58,717 nucleotides of DNA, taken from Scedosporium boydii. Lineage: Eukaryota; Ascomycota; Sordariomycetes; Microascales; Microascaceae. Position 1 is the stretch's first letter, and each line of letters starts with the position of its first letter. The stretch covers positions 1-58,717 of the forward strand of contig NJFT01000244.1 in the NCBI GenBank assembly GCA_002221725.1, read 5' to 3'. Positions 10,733-22,740 of this stretch are shown here, piece by piece. Below the pieces are notes generated by a model. That model saw only the letters and a program-made list of their open reading frames with translations. It was not told the origin of the DNA and did no database searches. The position numbers and the translations under genes are program-made.

Positions 10733-12021
10733 GCGATGTCTTTTTTTCTTTTCTTTACTTCTTTTCCTCGGTTTTACTCTGTACGGTTTACTGGTTGCTG
10801 GCGGCATCACTCGCACTCTCTCTTTTCTTCTTTGTTTTCCTGGATGTTTTTGTGGTTATATTAGTTTTCTCCTCGTGTTTCGAGTGATATCCCCCAGCAT
10901 TGCAAAGGCGCATGGTTTTATCTCTGTTTCGATCGTTGTTTGCGTGTACTGCGAGGATGAGGGCGGCTTTGATTTCTTTCTGTTTCCCCCGACAAACGGC
11001 CTTTGTTAAACGCGAATTCGCGAGCAGTTCTACAATTGTAGCCCATTGCTCAAACTTAGTAATAGAGCATGTGCTTCAGACAAACAGCATCATTCGTGTC
11101 TGACCCTACTTAGTTCTTAGAACTGCCAGATGAAGACCCCGACCCCGCGGACACTGGACACGCAACGCATCAAAGGGGGCGGTGGTGAAACAAGGTTGGT
11201 CTCCAGCTCGGGCACTTCGCTAGCACCTCTCACATGAAAAAAAAGCACACCTAAGTACCTCTTTCATTGATTTCAAACCCGGCCCCTCCTCCGCCCAAGA
11301 TCCACGAAACCCAAAAAGCAAAACCAATCACCAACCTCTATTCCCACCATGTGCAGCCACACCAAAAAAGAAGCAAGCAATAAGCCCACAAGGAAGGGAG
11401 GGGCAGAGGAGGGGATCAAGCGGTGTGGTTAATACGTAAATCGGGCTTTCAGGACTTGATCTCACTCTGAACAAGCTTAGACCCCCTCCAGAGGCGAAAA
11501 AAGGTTCCCTCGGAGGAGCTTGGGAAGCGGGGGTGAAGCATGACATTTGCCACCCAGGGGTCTTGACGTGAACTTGAAAGAGGGGAAAGGATTGGGAAGC
11601 TGAAAGGGTGGTGGTCGCCACCCGGAGATCAATTGATCAAATTGATGGATTATCTTGGCCTAATTCGTCGTGTCGCCGAGGCATGATTTGGTTTGTGTTA
11701 CCTGTTAGTCCGGAGCTATTTGCATGCGGATGCGGGGGACGCGGGGGTGGAGGGGAGGACACAGGACACAGAAAACACAGGCTAAAGCTCCGAGGGGGGC
11801 AGGGAGAGGAGAGAGCTAAGGGAGCATGAGCTCCGTCGCTATAGCAAATTGAACTATAAATCCCCCGAGCTACCTTGCTGTCCATGACTCTGACACTCCT
11901 CTTCAATCCTCCCCCTCCCCTCATCTAGATATCCTATCCTCCTTTACACATTCCTCATATACTCCAATTGCAATTCTAGTCTCACATATAAACCACTTCT
12001 GTTGAAATCAACTACAAAACA
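10733..12021. other. Intergenic; upstream region of the epoxide hydrolase gene
   Basis: No gene is supported. One copy of the recurrent ATCAATTGAT palindrome lies at 11628-11637, partly repeated immediately after it. A TATAAAT box at 11855-11861 lies 167 bp before the hydrolase start codon, and C-rich stretches follow. Confidence 0.55.
11855..11861 (+). promoter_or_regulatory. Possible TATA box of the epoxide hydrolase gene
   Basis: TATAAAT lies 167 bp upstream of the start codon with a plausible leader between. It is a sequence match only, without transcript evidence. Confidence 0.4.
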
Positions 12022-13047
12022 ATGGTTGACAAGATAGTCCCCAACGATCCCCGAGTTGAAAGCCACACCGCCCTCATCCGCGGCAAAACCTACCACTACC
12101 TCCTCGCCAACCCCCCCACCTCCCCACCCGTCGACACCGTCATCCTCCTGCACGGTTTCCCCGACCTCAGCCTCGGCTGGCGCTACCAGATCCCCGCCCT
12201 CCTCGCCCTCAACCTCCGCGTCATCGTCCCCGACAACCTAGGCTACGGCGGCACCGACGCCCCCGTTGAGCCCGAGCGCTACTCCCTCAAGAACCTCTCC
12301 GACGACGTTGCCGAGCTCGTCAAGCACGTGTGCGGACCAAACGTCCCCGTCATCGTCGGCGGGCACGATTGGGGCGCGGGGCTGGCGTGGAGGGTCGCGC
12401 TTTGGCATCCCAAGATCGTGAAGGCGGTGTTTTGCGCTTGCGTGCCGTATGGACCGCCCAAGGAGAAGTGGGTGCCGTTGGATGTTATCATCAAGGCGGG
12501 GAAGTTGCAGAACTTTAGATATCAGCTGCAGTTCCAGGGCGAGGATGTCGAGAAGCAAATTCAGGGCAAGGAGAAGATTAAGCAGTTCTTGAATGCCATG
12601 TTTGGCGGGAAGACTCCCGATGGGGAGTCTGGGTTCTCGACCCGGGACGGCGTCCTTTTTGATATCGTCGAGAAAGTGGGGCAGTCGCCGCTCGTTACCC
12701 CCGAGGAGATCGACTTTTACGCCGAGCAGTTTGCGAGGAACGGTCTGCACGGTCCGTTGAATTGGTATAGGACCGGCGAGCTCAGCTACAAGGAGGAGGT
12801 GCCGCTGCTGAAGAAGGGCCTCAAGGGTCTTCGCATCAATATTCCTAGCCTGTTTATCGCCGCTTCGAAGGATCAGGCGCTACCGCCAGCGATGGCGCAG
12901 AGCATGGGTGAACACTTTGACCGGCTGACGAAGGTTGAGGTCGATGCGAGCCACTGGGTGTTGTGGCAAGGGGCGGAGGAGGTGAACCGGCACCTGAAGG
13001 ACTGGCTGCAGACGGCGGTCTGGAACCCCCGGAGGCCGTCCCTTTGA
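12022..13047 (+). CDS. Epoxide hydrolase-like alpha/beta hydrolase
   Basis: A single exon encodes 341 residues. The motifs are those of soluble epoxide hydrolases: oxyanion-hole HGFP at 44-47, the nucleophile elbow GGHDWGAG with Asp116, cap tyrosines in FRYQLQF (Tyr167) and NWYR (Tyr249), acid Asp284 in ASKDQALP and catalytic His311 in ASHWVLWQ. Such enzymes open epoxides of fatty acids or xenobiotics to vicinal diols through a covalent aspartyl ester. There is no signal peptide, so it is probably cytosolic or peroxisomal; the terminal PSL is not a canonical SKL-type signal. The ATG follows CTACAAAACA, a good fungal context. No biosynthetic cluster genes surround it, and it converges on CRIPT. 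The substrate cannot be told from sequence. Confidence 0.9.
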   Translation: MVDKIVPNDPRVESHTALIRGKTYHYLLANPPTSPPVDTVILLHGFPDLSLGWRYQIPALLALNLRVIVPDNLGYGGTDAPVEPERYSLKNLSDDVAELVKHVCGPNVPVIVGGHDWGAGLAWRVALWHPKIVKAVFCACVPYGPPKEKWVPLDVIIKAGKLQNFRYQLQFQGEDVEKQIQGKEKIKQFLNAMFGGKTPDGESGFSTRDGVLFDIVEKVGQSPLVTPEEIDFYAEQFARNGLHGPLNWYRTGELSYKEEVPLLKKGLKGLRINIPSLFIAASKDQALPPAMAQSMGEHFDRLTKVEVDASHWVLWQGAEEVNRHLKDWLQTAVWNPRRPSL

Positions 13048-13491
13048 AGGAGTTGGGGAAATGAGGGTTGATTCTCTTGGTATTTGGATTAAATAGGGCA
13101 TCGGGGCACCTATTTGGAAGCGTTCAAGATGTAGGGCTAGTTTATGTACTCGAGTTAAACAATGAATTATGATTAATTGTCATCAGGTCTCTCCAGAGTG
13201 TTATATGTGCCCAGGTCGCCGCGGTCTCGACGTCCTGCCCGGTATATGGTAGTAGTTCATCTCCAAGCGAGTGATGCCCTCGGCGTGCCCTCGGCCTCTC
13301 GGCACTCACCCCGTGGCCTTTCTCATTTTAGCTTTCCTGGACGTTCCTTGTCGTTCCTCGAGTCTGCTGGGTGGTGTCGACAAGTGTGGCAAGGCGCTAC
13401 TTATTCTGGCTCTACGTCGTTGGAAAGAACTCATGGTATGAGATCCTTCGCATGCTTGTTGCGATAGATAAGTCTTATGGAGACCACCTCA
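13048..13491. other. Intergenic between convergent genes
   Basis: This holds the 3' regions of the epoxide hydrolase and CRIPT genes. I see no other feature. Confidence 0.6.
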
Positions 13492-13978
13492 TCATTTGAG
13501 ATTGAATTTCTGGCCGCTGATCACAGGCGCGCCAGCCTTCGCCTTCTTATTGGGCTTACCGCACATGGCGCATGCTTTCCGGAAGTTAGCTAACTTGGTT
13601 CCTAGGCTGGCTCTAAGAGAGAGGCGGGAATGATTACTCACCATCTTTTTGATATGCGCAAGACTGGCAGTACGTAAAGCCTTGGGATACCTTGGTCTTG
13701 CATTTTGAGCATGAACTCGCATACTGAGCGTAAGGATTCTTGGCAGATTTCGATAGTAGTTTGCTCTGAAGTTTGTGTTAGAAAGGAGACAAATAAATTA
13801 GATGGAGAGCTGGGGAACCAACCTTGCTAACACCAGCGTTTGCTAGCGTCACACTCTTCTTATCTGTCCCCTTGGTTGAAGAAGCCGGAGAACCGTAGTA
13901 CATCTCGCTCTTTTTCTTGACCTCCGGGGTCGCAAGGGTTGTCCCCTTGGTGAGCTTCTGGCACTTGGAGCAGACCAT
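13492..13978 (-). CDS. CRIPT-family zinc protein
   Basis: Three exons on the minus strand, 13978-13823, 13765-13642 and 13574-13492, encode about 120 residues. The product begins MVCSKCQKLTKGTTLATPEV and ends with the family's zinc pairs CSKC...CQSC and ACAMCGK. Introns are 57 nt (a GTTGGT donor, slightly weak) and 67 nt (GTGAGT). CRIPT was first described as a PDZ-binding protein in neurons; the conserved eukaryotic form is linked to the spliceosome, where its zinc fingers support U2/minor spliceosome function. The longer frame upstream of Met at 13978 lacks family similarity and is probably leader. The gene is divergent from DRS2 with 1.67 kb between starts. Confidence 0.9.
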
Positions 13979-15646
13979 GATTGCTGTGGCGGGTTTTCGT
14001 GAGGCTGATGATGTAAGGCGTGATGGAGTTGCTGGTAAAATCTGAACAGAGCAAGTCAAGGTCACTCTGGGACTAATAGCTTGTGAGAGTGTTTGTAAGG
14101 AAGGCACAGTTAGAATGCTACGTAGTTCATGGATTGTGTGTGAATTAGGCTGATAAGGCGGTGTGAGTGTGAAGGATGGATGTCGTGTGTTGGTTGAAGC
14201 TCGGCTGTTTGATAATGGTTGATATAGAGAAGATCTCAGGCCTCTTCAGGGGTCTTTCCAAGCACTGCAGCCGCCGTGGGATATTCTTAGTAACCCCAGC
14301 CACAAATATCTCCAAGCTAAACTTTACATAGTGCAAGTGTGGGATGATGTGCATCCTGTACTGTGCGGTGCTGCAGGCGTCCGAAGTCTTGCTTGTAGTG
14401 TACTTCGTACTTCGTAGTGCGCTTCAATGTCAGGCCTCGTATAATAAACTCCGACTGTACATGTACTTGGCTGGATTGGGCTAGTTGCACCGACCCTTTC
14501 AAGTTATTTCCACCTCAGCCACTGCTTTCGCATCAGCCCAACGGCTCCTTCGGAATCGTCACACCAGCATTCGGGCTGAAAGGGAAGAAGGAAATGGAAT
14601 CAATTGATGCCCGCTAGAAACAGTCTTGCAAAATCCGCGTCTTAAATTTCACCGTGTCAAGAACTGGGAGCGAGCATAGATAAAGAGAGGGAATGTTATC
14701 TCAGCAATTTTCTTCAAAGAAGTACCTTGACCTCCTACACTACTTCGAACAGGAAGTTTATATTGGAGGAAAGTGGGCTGCCCACCTGTAACATGCCCCA
14801 GCCACAAGTGCAAGCACAAGCTTGCAGCTGGGATGCCAGGCTGACACAGTTGTTGTCATCTCCAATACTGTCCAGCACTTGTCCAATACTGTCAACCTGT
14901 CGCTTTGGGCAAGTAGTGTACAGTGCTCCCAGCCCGGCTCGACGGTGCTACGTAGGCTCCGTCTTGGTTCGGTTCTTGGTCTTTGCAAGTTTTACAGTTT
15001 ACCCCTGTCTCCAAAAACCCAATGATTCTTGAGCATTTGTTCACACCACGTAACTTCGTACTCCTTGTAGGCAACGTCTGCGCCAGAAAAGGAGGCTGTG
15101 CTGGGCTGGCCGCGACAAATGAATTCGGAAATATCGAACCCTTTGTCAATCATCCGCATCCGCATCCGCCTTCGAGACTTCTGAAAGAATCTCCCATCCC
15201 CGAACACGTAATTCAACTTCACTAATGTTTCTGGAGCGAACTGCTACTACGACGCCAAGCTGAGCTGACGAACTTCGTCCGTCCCTCGAAAACTTTCCCA
15301 TTCGTTTGGTGCGCACCTTGACATCTGAAAGCGAAATAAGGAAAAAAAGGACTACGCAGCCTTTTCGACGATTTTCACCCTTCCCCCTTCGCTCATCATC
15401 TCGAAACCCCCCCCCCCCCCCCCCTTTGTCGAGCCCCTCCGAATCTGTTTACCCGCCCAATGAAACATCTCGCTCGCTGAGTTGCAACAAAGCTCGGAAG
15501 CATTCCAACAATTCGAACGTCCCTCGTTATCCGCATGCAGCCCATTAATCCTAATTCATCATCGCAATCGAGCCTGTCCTGATCGAACCGAACCCCCGTA
15601 TTCGCCATCCTAATCCTCGCAGCCCCCGAGGGCTTCCCTTTCCGCC
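13979..15646. other. Intergenic between divergent CRIPT and DRS2
   Basis: No gene is supported. It contains two overlapping copies of TACTTCGTA (14401-14409 and 14408-14416), one ATCAATTGAT palindrome (14599-14608), a close variant of the first motif near 15054 and a C18 tract at 15407-15424 within the probable DRS2 leader. Confidence 0.6.
15407..15424. repeat. Poly-C tract
   Basis: Eighteen consecutive C lie about 220 bp before the DRS2 start codon, in a C+T-rich leader. Such tracts are error-prone in sequencing, so the exact length is uncertain. Confidence 0.8.
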
Positions 15647-18600
15647 ATGTCGGACAGACCTACGCGTGGGCGGCCCCAGCACTCGCGGAACAGTCTCATA
15701 GATCTAGAAAACGAACAACCTGTATATTACACCGGCCAGCGCTCCGACCTTAATGACGATGACCTCCTTCGATCCTATACCGCCGACCACGACCCCCAGA
15801 GTCGCCCATCCGTTTCATATGACGACTTCGTAGGAGGTGCAGGAGGAAGAGGAGGAGTGGGTGGTGGCGGTGGCGGCGCCTTCAGAGACCAGTATTCGAC
15901 TGGTGCACCACCTCCTCAACAACAAGCCGGTGTCGTCGGCGCTAACACAGGTCCCTACCAACTAAACCGCTACGAGAGCAGTCAGTCATCAGGGCTGGGT
16001 AACTACCAGCGGTACGCCGATGACTTCGACGACTATCCCACCGATGCCGACTCGTACTACCAACAAGGCGGCGCTGTCCCGCCCTCGACTGGCCCGACCC
16101 CGGCCCGGCAGAACGCGCGACAACGGAATAGCGTTCTCGGGCTCGGTGGTGGCTTCTTCGGTCGAGTGAAGAATCGGTTAGGCATGGGCCAAGGCTACTC
16201 GGAGATGGACTTACCTTTGACGGAACAAGCTAGTACGAGGGTGGACTCGGGCAATCTTGATCAAAGGAGTACGACCAAGAAGGAAAGCAAATTTGATCTG
16301 GGCAATTTCAAGTTCGGCTTTGGAAGATCGAAACCCGATCCGGCGACCCTAGGCCCTCGTATAATATATCTCAACAACCCGCCGGCGAACGCGGCGAACA
16401 AATATGTCGACAACCACATCTCGACGGCAAAATACAACGTCGCGACCTTCCTCCCAAAATTCCTCTTTGAACAGTTCTCCAAAGTCGCCAACATCTTCTT
16501 CTTGTTCACCGCAGCGCTACAGCAGATCCCAGGACTGTCGCCGACGAATAAATACACGACCATTGCGCCCCTTATCATTGTGCTGCTGGTGTCGGCTGGT
16601 AAGGAGTTGGTGGAAGACTACAAGAGGAGACAAGCCGACAAGGGCCTCAACATGTCCAAGGCCCGCGTCCTGCGGGGGTCTGAGTTTACCGAAACGAAGT
16701 GGATCAATGTGGCCATAGGCGACATTATCAGAGTCGAATCCGAGGAACCATTCCCTGCCGATTTGGTTCTTCTTGCGAGTTCCGAGCCTGAAGGTCTCTG
16801 CTATATTGAAACGGCGAACCTCGACGGCGAAACCAACCTGAAGATCAAGCAGGGCCTGCCGGAAACTTCGACCATGGTTAGTACGAGCGAGCTCTCCCGC
16901 CTAGGTGGGCGGATCAAGTCAGAACAGCCCAACAGCAGCTTATACACGTATGAAGCTACGATCACGATGCAGACGGGCGGTGGTGAAAAGGAACTCCCTC
17001 TCAACCCTGAGCAGCTTCTCCTCCGCGGCGCTACCCTGAGGAATACCCCCTGGATCCACGGCGTCGTCGTCTTTACCGGCCACGAGACAAAGCTTATGCG
17101 CAATGCCACGGCGGCACCGATTAAGCGCACCAAGGTCGAGAAGAAACTCAACCTCCTCGTTCTTCTCCTGGTCGGCATTCTCTTGGTTCTCAGCATCATC
17201 TCGACCGTCGGCGACCTGGTGACCCGTAGGATCGACTTTGACTCCCTCTCGTACCTCATGCTGGAGCCAATCAGCGATGCGGGTCAGATTGTCAGGGCTA
17301 TTCTAAAGGACATGGTCACCTACTGGGTTCTCTTCTCGTCTCTCGTTCCTATTTCCCTCTTCGTCACGGTCGAAATCGTCAAGCTTTGGCACGGTCTGCT
17401 CATTAACGATGACCTGGACATGTACTACGATCAGACGGACACGCCGGCCAACTGCAGGACGTCCAGCTTGGTGGAGGAGCTCGGCATGGTCGAATACGTA
17501 TTCTCGGACAAGACCGGCACGCTTACCTGCAATATGATGGAGTTTAAGCAGTGCAGTATTGCCGGCATCCAGTATGCCGATGAGGTGCCCGAAGACCGGA
17601 GAGCGACGATCCAGGACGGCGTCGAGGTTGGAATCCACGACTTTAAGACACTTCGGCAGAACCTGGAGAACCAGCACGAGACAGCCGCAGCCATCGATCA
17701 CTTCCTTGCGCTCTTGGCCACCTGCCATACCGTCATTCCCGAGCGAGAGGAGGAGAAGGGGGGCAAGATCAAGTACCAGGCCGCTTCGCCGGACGAGGGT
17801 GCGTTGGTCGCCGGTGCCGTGGAGCTCGGCTACACCTTCACCGCACGTAAGCCCAGGTCGGTTATTATCGAGGCTGGTGGTCAGGAGCTGGAGTACGAGC
17901 TCCTGGCCGTGTGCGAGTTCAACTCTACCCGAAAGCGAATGTCAACCATCTACCGGTGCCCCGACGGCAAGATTCGGTGTTACTGCAAGGGAGCCGATAC
18001 GGTTATTCTTGAGCGCCTCAACGAAAATAACCCCCACGTCGAGGTCACGCTGAGGCACCTTGAGGAGTACGCGTCGGAAGGTCTTCGGACGCTTTGTCTA
18101 GCCATGCGAGAGATTCCCGAGCCGGAATTCCAGGAATGGTACCGGGTATTTGACCAGGCCCAGACCACCGTCGGCGGCAACCGTGCCGAGGAGCTGGACA
18201 AGGCCGCCGAGATTATTGAGCACGACTTTTTCCTACTTGGAGCCACGGCCATCGAGGATCGTCTCCAAGACGGTGTGCCGGAAACGATTCACACCCTCCA
18301 GCAAGCGGGCATCAAAGTTTGGGTGTTGACAGGCGACAGGCAGGAGACGGCCATCAACATCGGCATGAGTTGTAAGCTGCTCAGCGAGGACATGATGCTC
18401 CTGATTGTCAACGAAGAATCGGCCGAGGCGACGCGCGAGAACATAACAAAGAAGATCGAAGCCATCCGAACGCAAGGCGACGGCACGATCGAGCTCGAGA
18501 CGCTGGCGCTCATCATCGACGGCAAATCGCTCACGTACGCGCTCGAAAAAGACCTAGAAAAGCTCTTCCTCGATCTCGCCGTCATGTGCAAGGCCGTCAT

Positions 18601-19911
18601 CTGCTGCCGCGTGTCGCCGCTCCAAAAGGCGCTCGTGGTGAAACTCGTCAAGCGGTACCAGAAGGAGTCGATCCTGCTCGCTATCGGCGACGGGGCGAAC
18701 GACGTGTCGATGATCCAGGCAGCGCACATCGGCGTCGGTATTAGCGGCGTCGAGGGTCTGCAGGCGGCAAGGAGCGCGGATGTGGCGATTGCGCAGTTTA
18801 GGTACTTGAGGAAGTTGTTGCTCGTGCATGGTGCGTGGAGCTATCAGCGGGTTAGCAAGACGATTTTGTTTTCTTTTTATAAGAACATTACTCTGTACAT
18901 GACGCAGTTCTGGGTAAGTCTTGATTGGCACAGTTTTTCTTGCTTGGATTCCTTTTCTTCTAACACTCACACAGTACACTTTCCAAAATGTGTTTTCCGG
19001 ACAAGTCATTTACGAATCATGGACACTATCCTTCTACAACGTCTTCTACACGGTCCTCCCTCCCCTGGCACTAGGCATCCTCGACCAGTTCATCTCGGCG
19101 CGTCTCCTCGACCGGTATCCGCAGCTCTACCAGATGGGCCAGCGCAACGAGTTCTTCCGACTCAAGGTCTTCGTGCAATGGGTCGGCAACGCCGTCTATC
19201 ACTCGATCATCCTGTACATCTTCGGCGAGCTCATCTGGTACAATGACCTCGTCCTCGGCGACGGCAAGATCGCGGGCCACTGGGTATGGGGTACGGCCCT
19301 CTACGGCGCCGTGCTCCTGACGGTCCTCGGCAAGGCGGCGCTTATCACGTCCAACTGGACAAAGTACCACGTGCTGGCGATCCCCGGGTCCATGGCGATC
19401 TGGTGGGTGTTTATCGCCGTGTACGGTATCGTGGCGCCCATGGCCAACGTGTCGAGGGAGTACACGGGGGTTATACCCAAGCTGTACGGGAACCCGATCT
19501 TCTGGCTGCAAACTGTGGTGTTGGCGGTTATGTGTCTCATGAGGGACTTTGCTTGGAAGTTTGCTAAGCGGATGTATTTCCCGCGGACGTATCATCATAT
19601 TCAGGAGATACAGAAGTATAACATTCAGGACTACAGGCCACGGTAAGCCCTTTTTCTTCCCTTTCTCTTGCTCATTCACAGCACGAAACTAATATTTTCT
19701 TTTCCCTTCCCTTTCTAGAATGGAGCAGTTCCAAAAGGCGATCCGCAAGGTCCGACAGGTCCAGCGCATGCGCAAACAAAGAGGCTACGCCTTCTCGCAG
19801 GCGGAAGAAGGCCAGACGAAGCTTATCCAGGCGTACGACACGACGCAGCATCGTGGTCGGTACGGAGAGATGGCGAGCTCGCGGCCGGGGGCGGCGGGAC
19901 ATCCCTTCTAG
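15647..19911 (+). CDS. DRS2: P4-ATPase phospholipid flippase (Drs2 type)
   Basis: Three exons, 15647-18913, 18975-19642 and 19719-19911, encode about 1375 residues. The protein flips aminophospholipids, mainly phosphatidylserine, to the cytosolic leaflet of trans-Golgi and vesicle membranes. Visible P4 marks are DGET at 393-396, the PISL motif of membrane segment 4 at 568-571, phosphorylated Asp621 in SDKTGTLTCNMMEF, and GDGANDVSMIQAAHIGVGIS at about 1014-1033. The C-terminal exons supply the last membrane segments and the cytosolic tail. The first 240 residues are disordered and Gly/Tyr-rich. Introns are 61 nt (phase 0, GTAAGT) and 76 nt (phase 2, GTAAGC...CTAG). Cdc50/Lem3-type partners are expected elsewhere. 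It converges on the Ecl1-type gene. Confidence 0.97.
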
Positions 19912-20801
19912 GGGGTGGGGAGGTGGTTTATTCCTTCTTTTTACACACGGCTCCTCACTTTTTCTTCAAATCTTCATCTCGCATTTCTTTTTTTTGGACC
20001 CTATGAAGTGTATGGATTATAAACTATGAGAGGGAACCATTGTTCTGTTCCTGGTGCTTTTTCTTGTTTCTGTTTGCCTCGAGTTATTCTTTTGAGGGTG
20101 GAGGGGTTCTTTCTCTGTATGTATGGAATGTATGTATTTTTCTTCTTTTTTTTTCCTTTTCTTTTTTTCGGTCTGGGAAAGGGTAGGGACAGAGATATTC
20201 CGCCTTTTATGTATGAAAAAACAAGAAGATAAAGATTTTATGGCCTCTTGAGATTCTTTTTGCAACTTGAACTTTTTTTTTTTTTGGTGTGCTGTGCTGA
20301 GAGGGATGAGGGTATCGTTTGATAACCCGTTTTCTCTCTCTCGGGGGATCTCCAGCGTTCTAGCGAGGATACAAGGTAGAGGGATGATGTGCTATGATAC
20401 GTCGAATGAGTTATCCGAGGAGGAATGTTCATGACACGTTGATGTTGGAACGGCCTAGTTTGTGTGTTGTTTTCTCGGCTCGAGGATGGAGGAATGTGTG
20501 AGAGGGGAAAGGAGCACGAATGCCGTACAAAAAAGGGATCAAATGGGAGAACAAACCACGAACGTTTTCAAGCTATACAACAAACAGTGCGACGCTACTC
20601 TTCTCCTATAGCACTTCGTACTGTTATACCTGACCGAAAGGGAAACCAGCAACGGCTCTGCCGGTCATCCATCTCGAGAACGTTGGAAACGTGTCATTGC
20701 CCAAGGAATTGGAATACGGAGAGGGTAGTCGGAGGGTTTGAACTCCACAACCCATCAAGGGACCATTGTTGAAGAGTTTTTGTGCCTAGAATGCTTAACT
20801 T

Positions 20802-20828
20802 TATATATATATATATATACATATATAA
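20802..20828. repeat. (TA)n microsatellite
   Basis: An alternating TA run with one C interruption lies in the non-coding spacer downstream of DRS2. Confidence 0.8.
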
Positions 20829-21751
20829 CAATCAACAAACCAGTTAGAAAATCAATAATTATTCTCATGGACTCTCCTTGAATTCGAGCAGGAGAGGACT
20901 GTCAAGAACCCCTTGAGAAAACAACACGAAGACGATGAGATGCACTCTTCAGAGTTCGCCAATACAATCCAACAGCCCATCCCAACCAAGGCAAAAAGCG
21001 TCCTTCCCCTCCCTCTTCTCTTCATGCGCCCTCGAATTTCTGTTTAATAATACCAACGTCAAGCTTGGTCCTCTCTTCTCAGCCAGCTTGTCTCTCTCTA
21101 TTACCCCGCAAAATAGAATCGAAGAACTGGCCCTTCCACTCATATTCCCCCCCCCCCCGCCCTTCGCCGGTCTTTCTCGGCGCAGGGGAGAAAGCTGGTC
21201 TCAAAAACGCGGGGGTGGTAGCATTGACCGGACTTAGGGGGGGAGCAGGGAAACACCAAACAAGGAAACTATTAAGATCAATTGATTGATGGGTTTCTTT
21301 TCTCTTCCGTCTCTTTTTCTAATGTCGCTATTCACATGACCCTCCCCGACGGCGCTGCGACCTCGCTGCAGGAAGAAAGGAGAGAAAGAGGAAATAGCTA
21401 ACGGAATATTTCTTCCTCTTGCTAGATTATTAATCCAAGTAAAAACAAGGCGAACGGAAGAGGAAGCAAAGAAAGGGAATATAAGGCTTGTACCGAGGTA
21501 TCATCGAGATGCTCTCTCCCCCGACCTCCAGCTTCTATCAATTCCCAATTTCCTACACCAATTAACGCCTCTCTGGACTCCTTGAAAGAGCATAGTTTTG
21601 AAACTGGCAGAGTCTACAAAAAAAGAATCTGTGCACTCGAACGACGGCATCAGTGCTCTCAGTCCCCCAGATTCTTGGCGCCCGAACTAACCCACCTCGG
21701 CGTCTTGGGCCCGTCACCCCAAAAACAAAAAAAAGGGGTCGCATTACCCCG

Positions 21752-21774
21752 GATTTTGGCCAAATGCCAAAATC
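21752..21774. repeat. Perfect 9-bp stem-loop
   Basis: GATTTTGGC, loop CAAAT, then GCCAAAATC. It is perfectly paired and lies between the 3' ends of two convergent genes. Function is unknown; chance is possible at this size. Confidence 0.6.
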
Positions 21775-22313
21775 GCCAAAACTTAGTCCCAACATCCAGG
21801 GAGTTCGAAAAAGAGGTCAGCTGGGCAGCGCGCGGGAGGAACAATCAACCTCCAACCCCCCCGGCCCTTTTCTATTACTTCAATGTTTCAAATTATATGG
21901 CCCCCTTATACAGGGAACATTGCCATCTTAGTCCCTGGGAATAAGACTATTAGAATACGTATATCGAATTCTCCCTAGACAAGTGGGGGACGCAAAAGAC
22001 ATCTAACTCCCGCAAACTTGACAACCTCCTCCCCTCCTGCATCCCTTCATCCCCCCCGTCACGCCCAGGCCCAGATATCCCAATTGCCGTTACCCCACGC
22101 AGCAAAAAAAAAAAACCAACACACACGGCCCAATGGTCTATGCAGCGCTAGGGGAATTGAACAGCATTGGCGTTTTGCTCTGGCTAGTGCCCGGAGCATG
22201 CTCTCGTGACCTCATGACTCGTGCCATTTTACTGTGTAATCTACTACGTACGAAACAAGAATGCTGCGTTTCTTCTTCTTCATTTGAGCCGAGGCTTCCT
22301 TGTATATATGGTA

Positions 22314-22352
22314 TATGTATGATGTATGTATGTATGTATGTATATGTATGCA
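22314..22352. repeat. (TGTA)n-type microsatellite
   Basis: Imperfect ATGT/TGTA tetranucleotide repeats lie near the 3' side of the Ecl1-type gene, in non-coding sequence. Confidence 0.75.
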
Positions 22353-22740
22353 TGCAGTAATAGTAACAACTCATCCCTTTCCCCCAAGGAGGAAAAGACA
22401 AAAGTAACATCCCCTCTCTTCTCACCAATATTTTTTTTGTAAAACGCTCCCAGACCTCCCTTTCCTTCCTCCCCTGGCCCTCCCATGATTATACAGTAGG
22501 TAATAAGTCATAAAGTCGTGAACCCATGGCAAGGGGCATCCCCACTCACCCTTCCTTCTCCACGTTTTTAGTCGTCCCTGATTCCCACCCCACACCCCCC
22601 TGACGAAACCAACTTAGCAGTTTCTCTTGTGACTAGCTAGTCATGGCCGTAGCAGGGAGTAGTGTAGATCTTGTAAGCTAGAAACAGCGAGCAGCAGCAG
22701 CAACAGCAGCAGCTAATGCGCACGGTTCCCCCTTATTCGT

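Larger units (their letters stand above)
19912..22740. other. Intergenic between convergent DRS2 and Ecl1-type gene
   Basis: This 2.8-kb spacer has no recognised gene. It contains a TA-rich microsatellite (about 20802-20828), one ATCAATTGAT palindrome (21277-21286), a 9-bp hairpin (21752-21774), a TGTA-type microsatellite (about 22314-22352) and an AGC-type repeat near 22691-22712. It is long for two 3' untranslated regions. Confidence 0.55.

Noticed and set aside
12238..12750. Antisense open frame inside the epoxide hydrolase
   Set aside because: A shadow of a GC-rich coding region. The sense strand carries all catalytic motifs.
12022..13047. Epoxide hydrolase as part of a secondary-metabolite cluster
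   Set aside because: Neighbours are housekeeping genes. No polyketide synthase, NRPS, terpene cyclase, P450 or pathway regulator is present.
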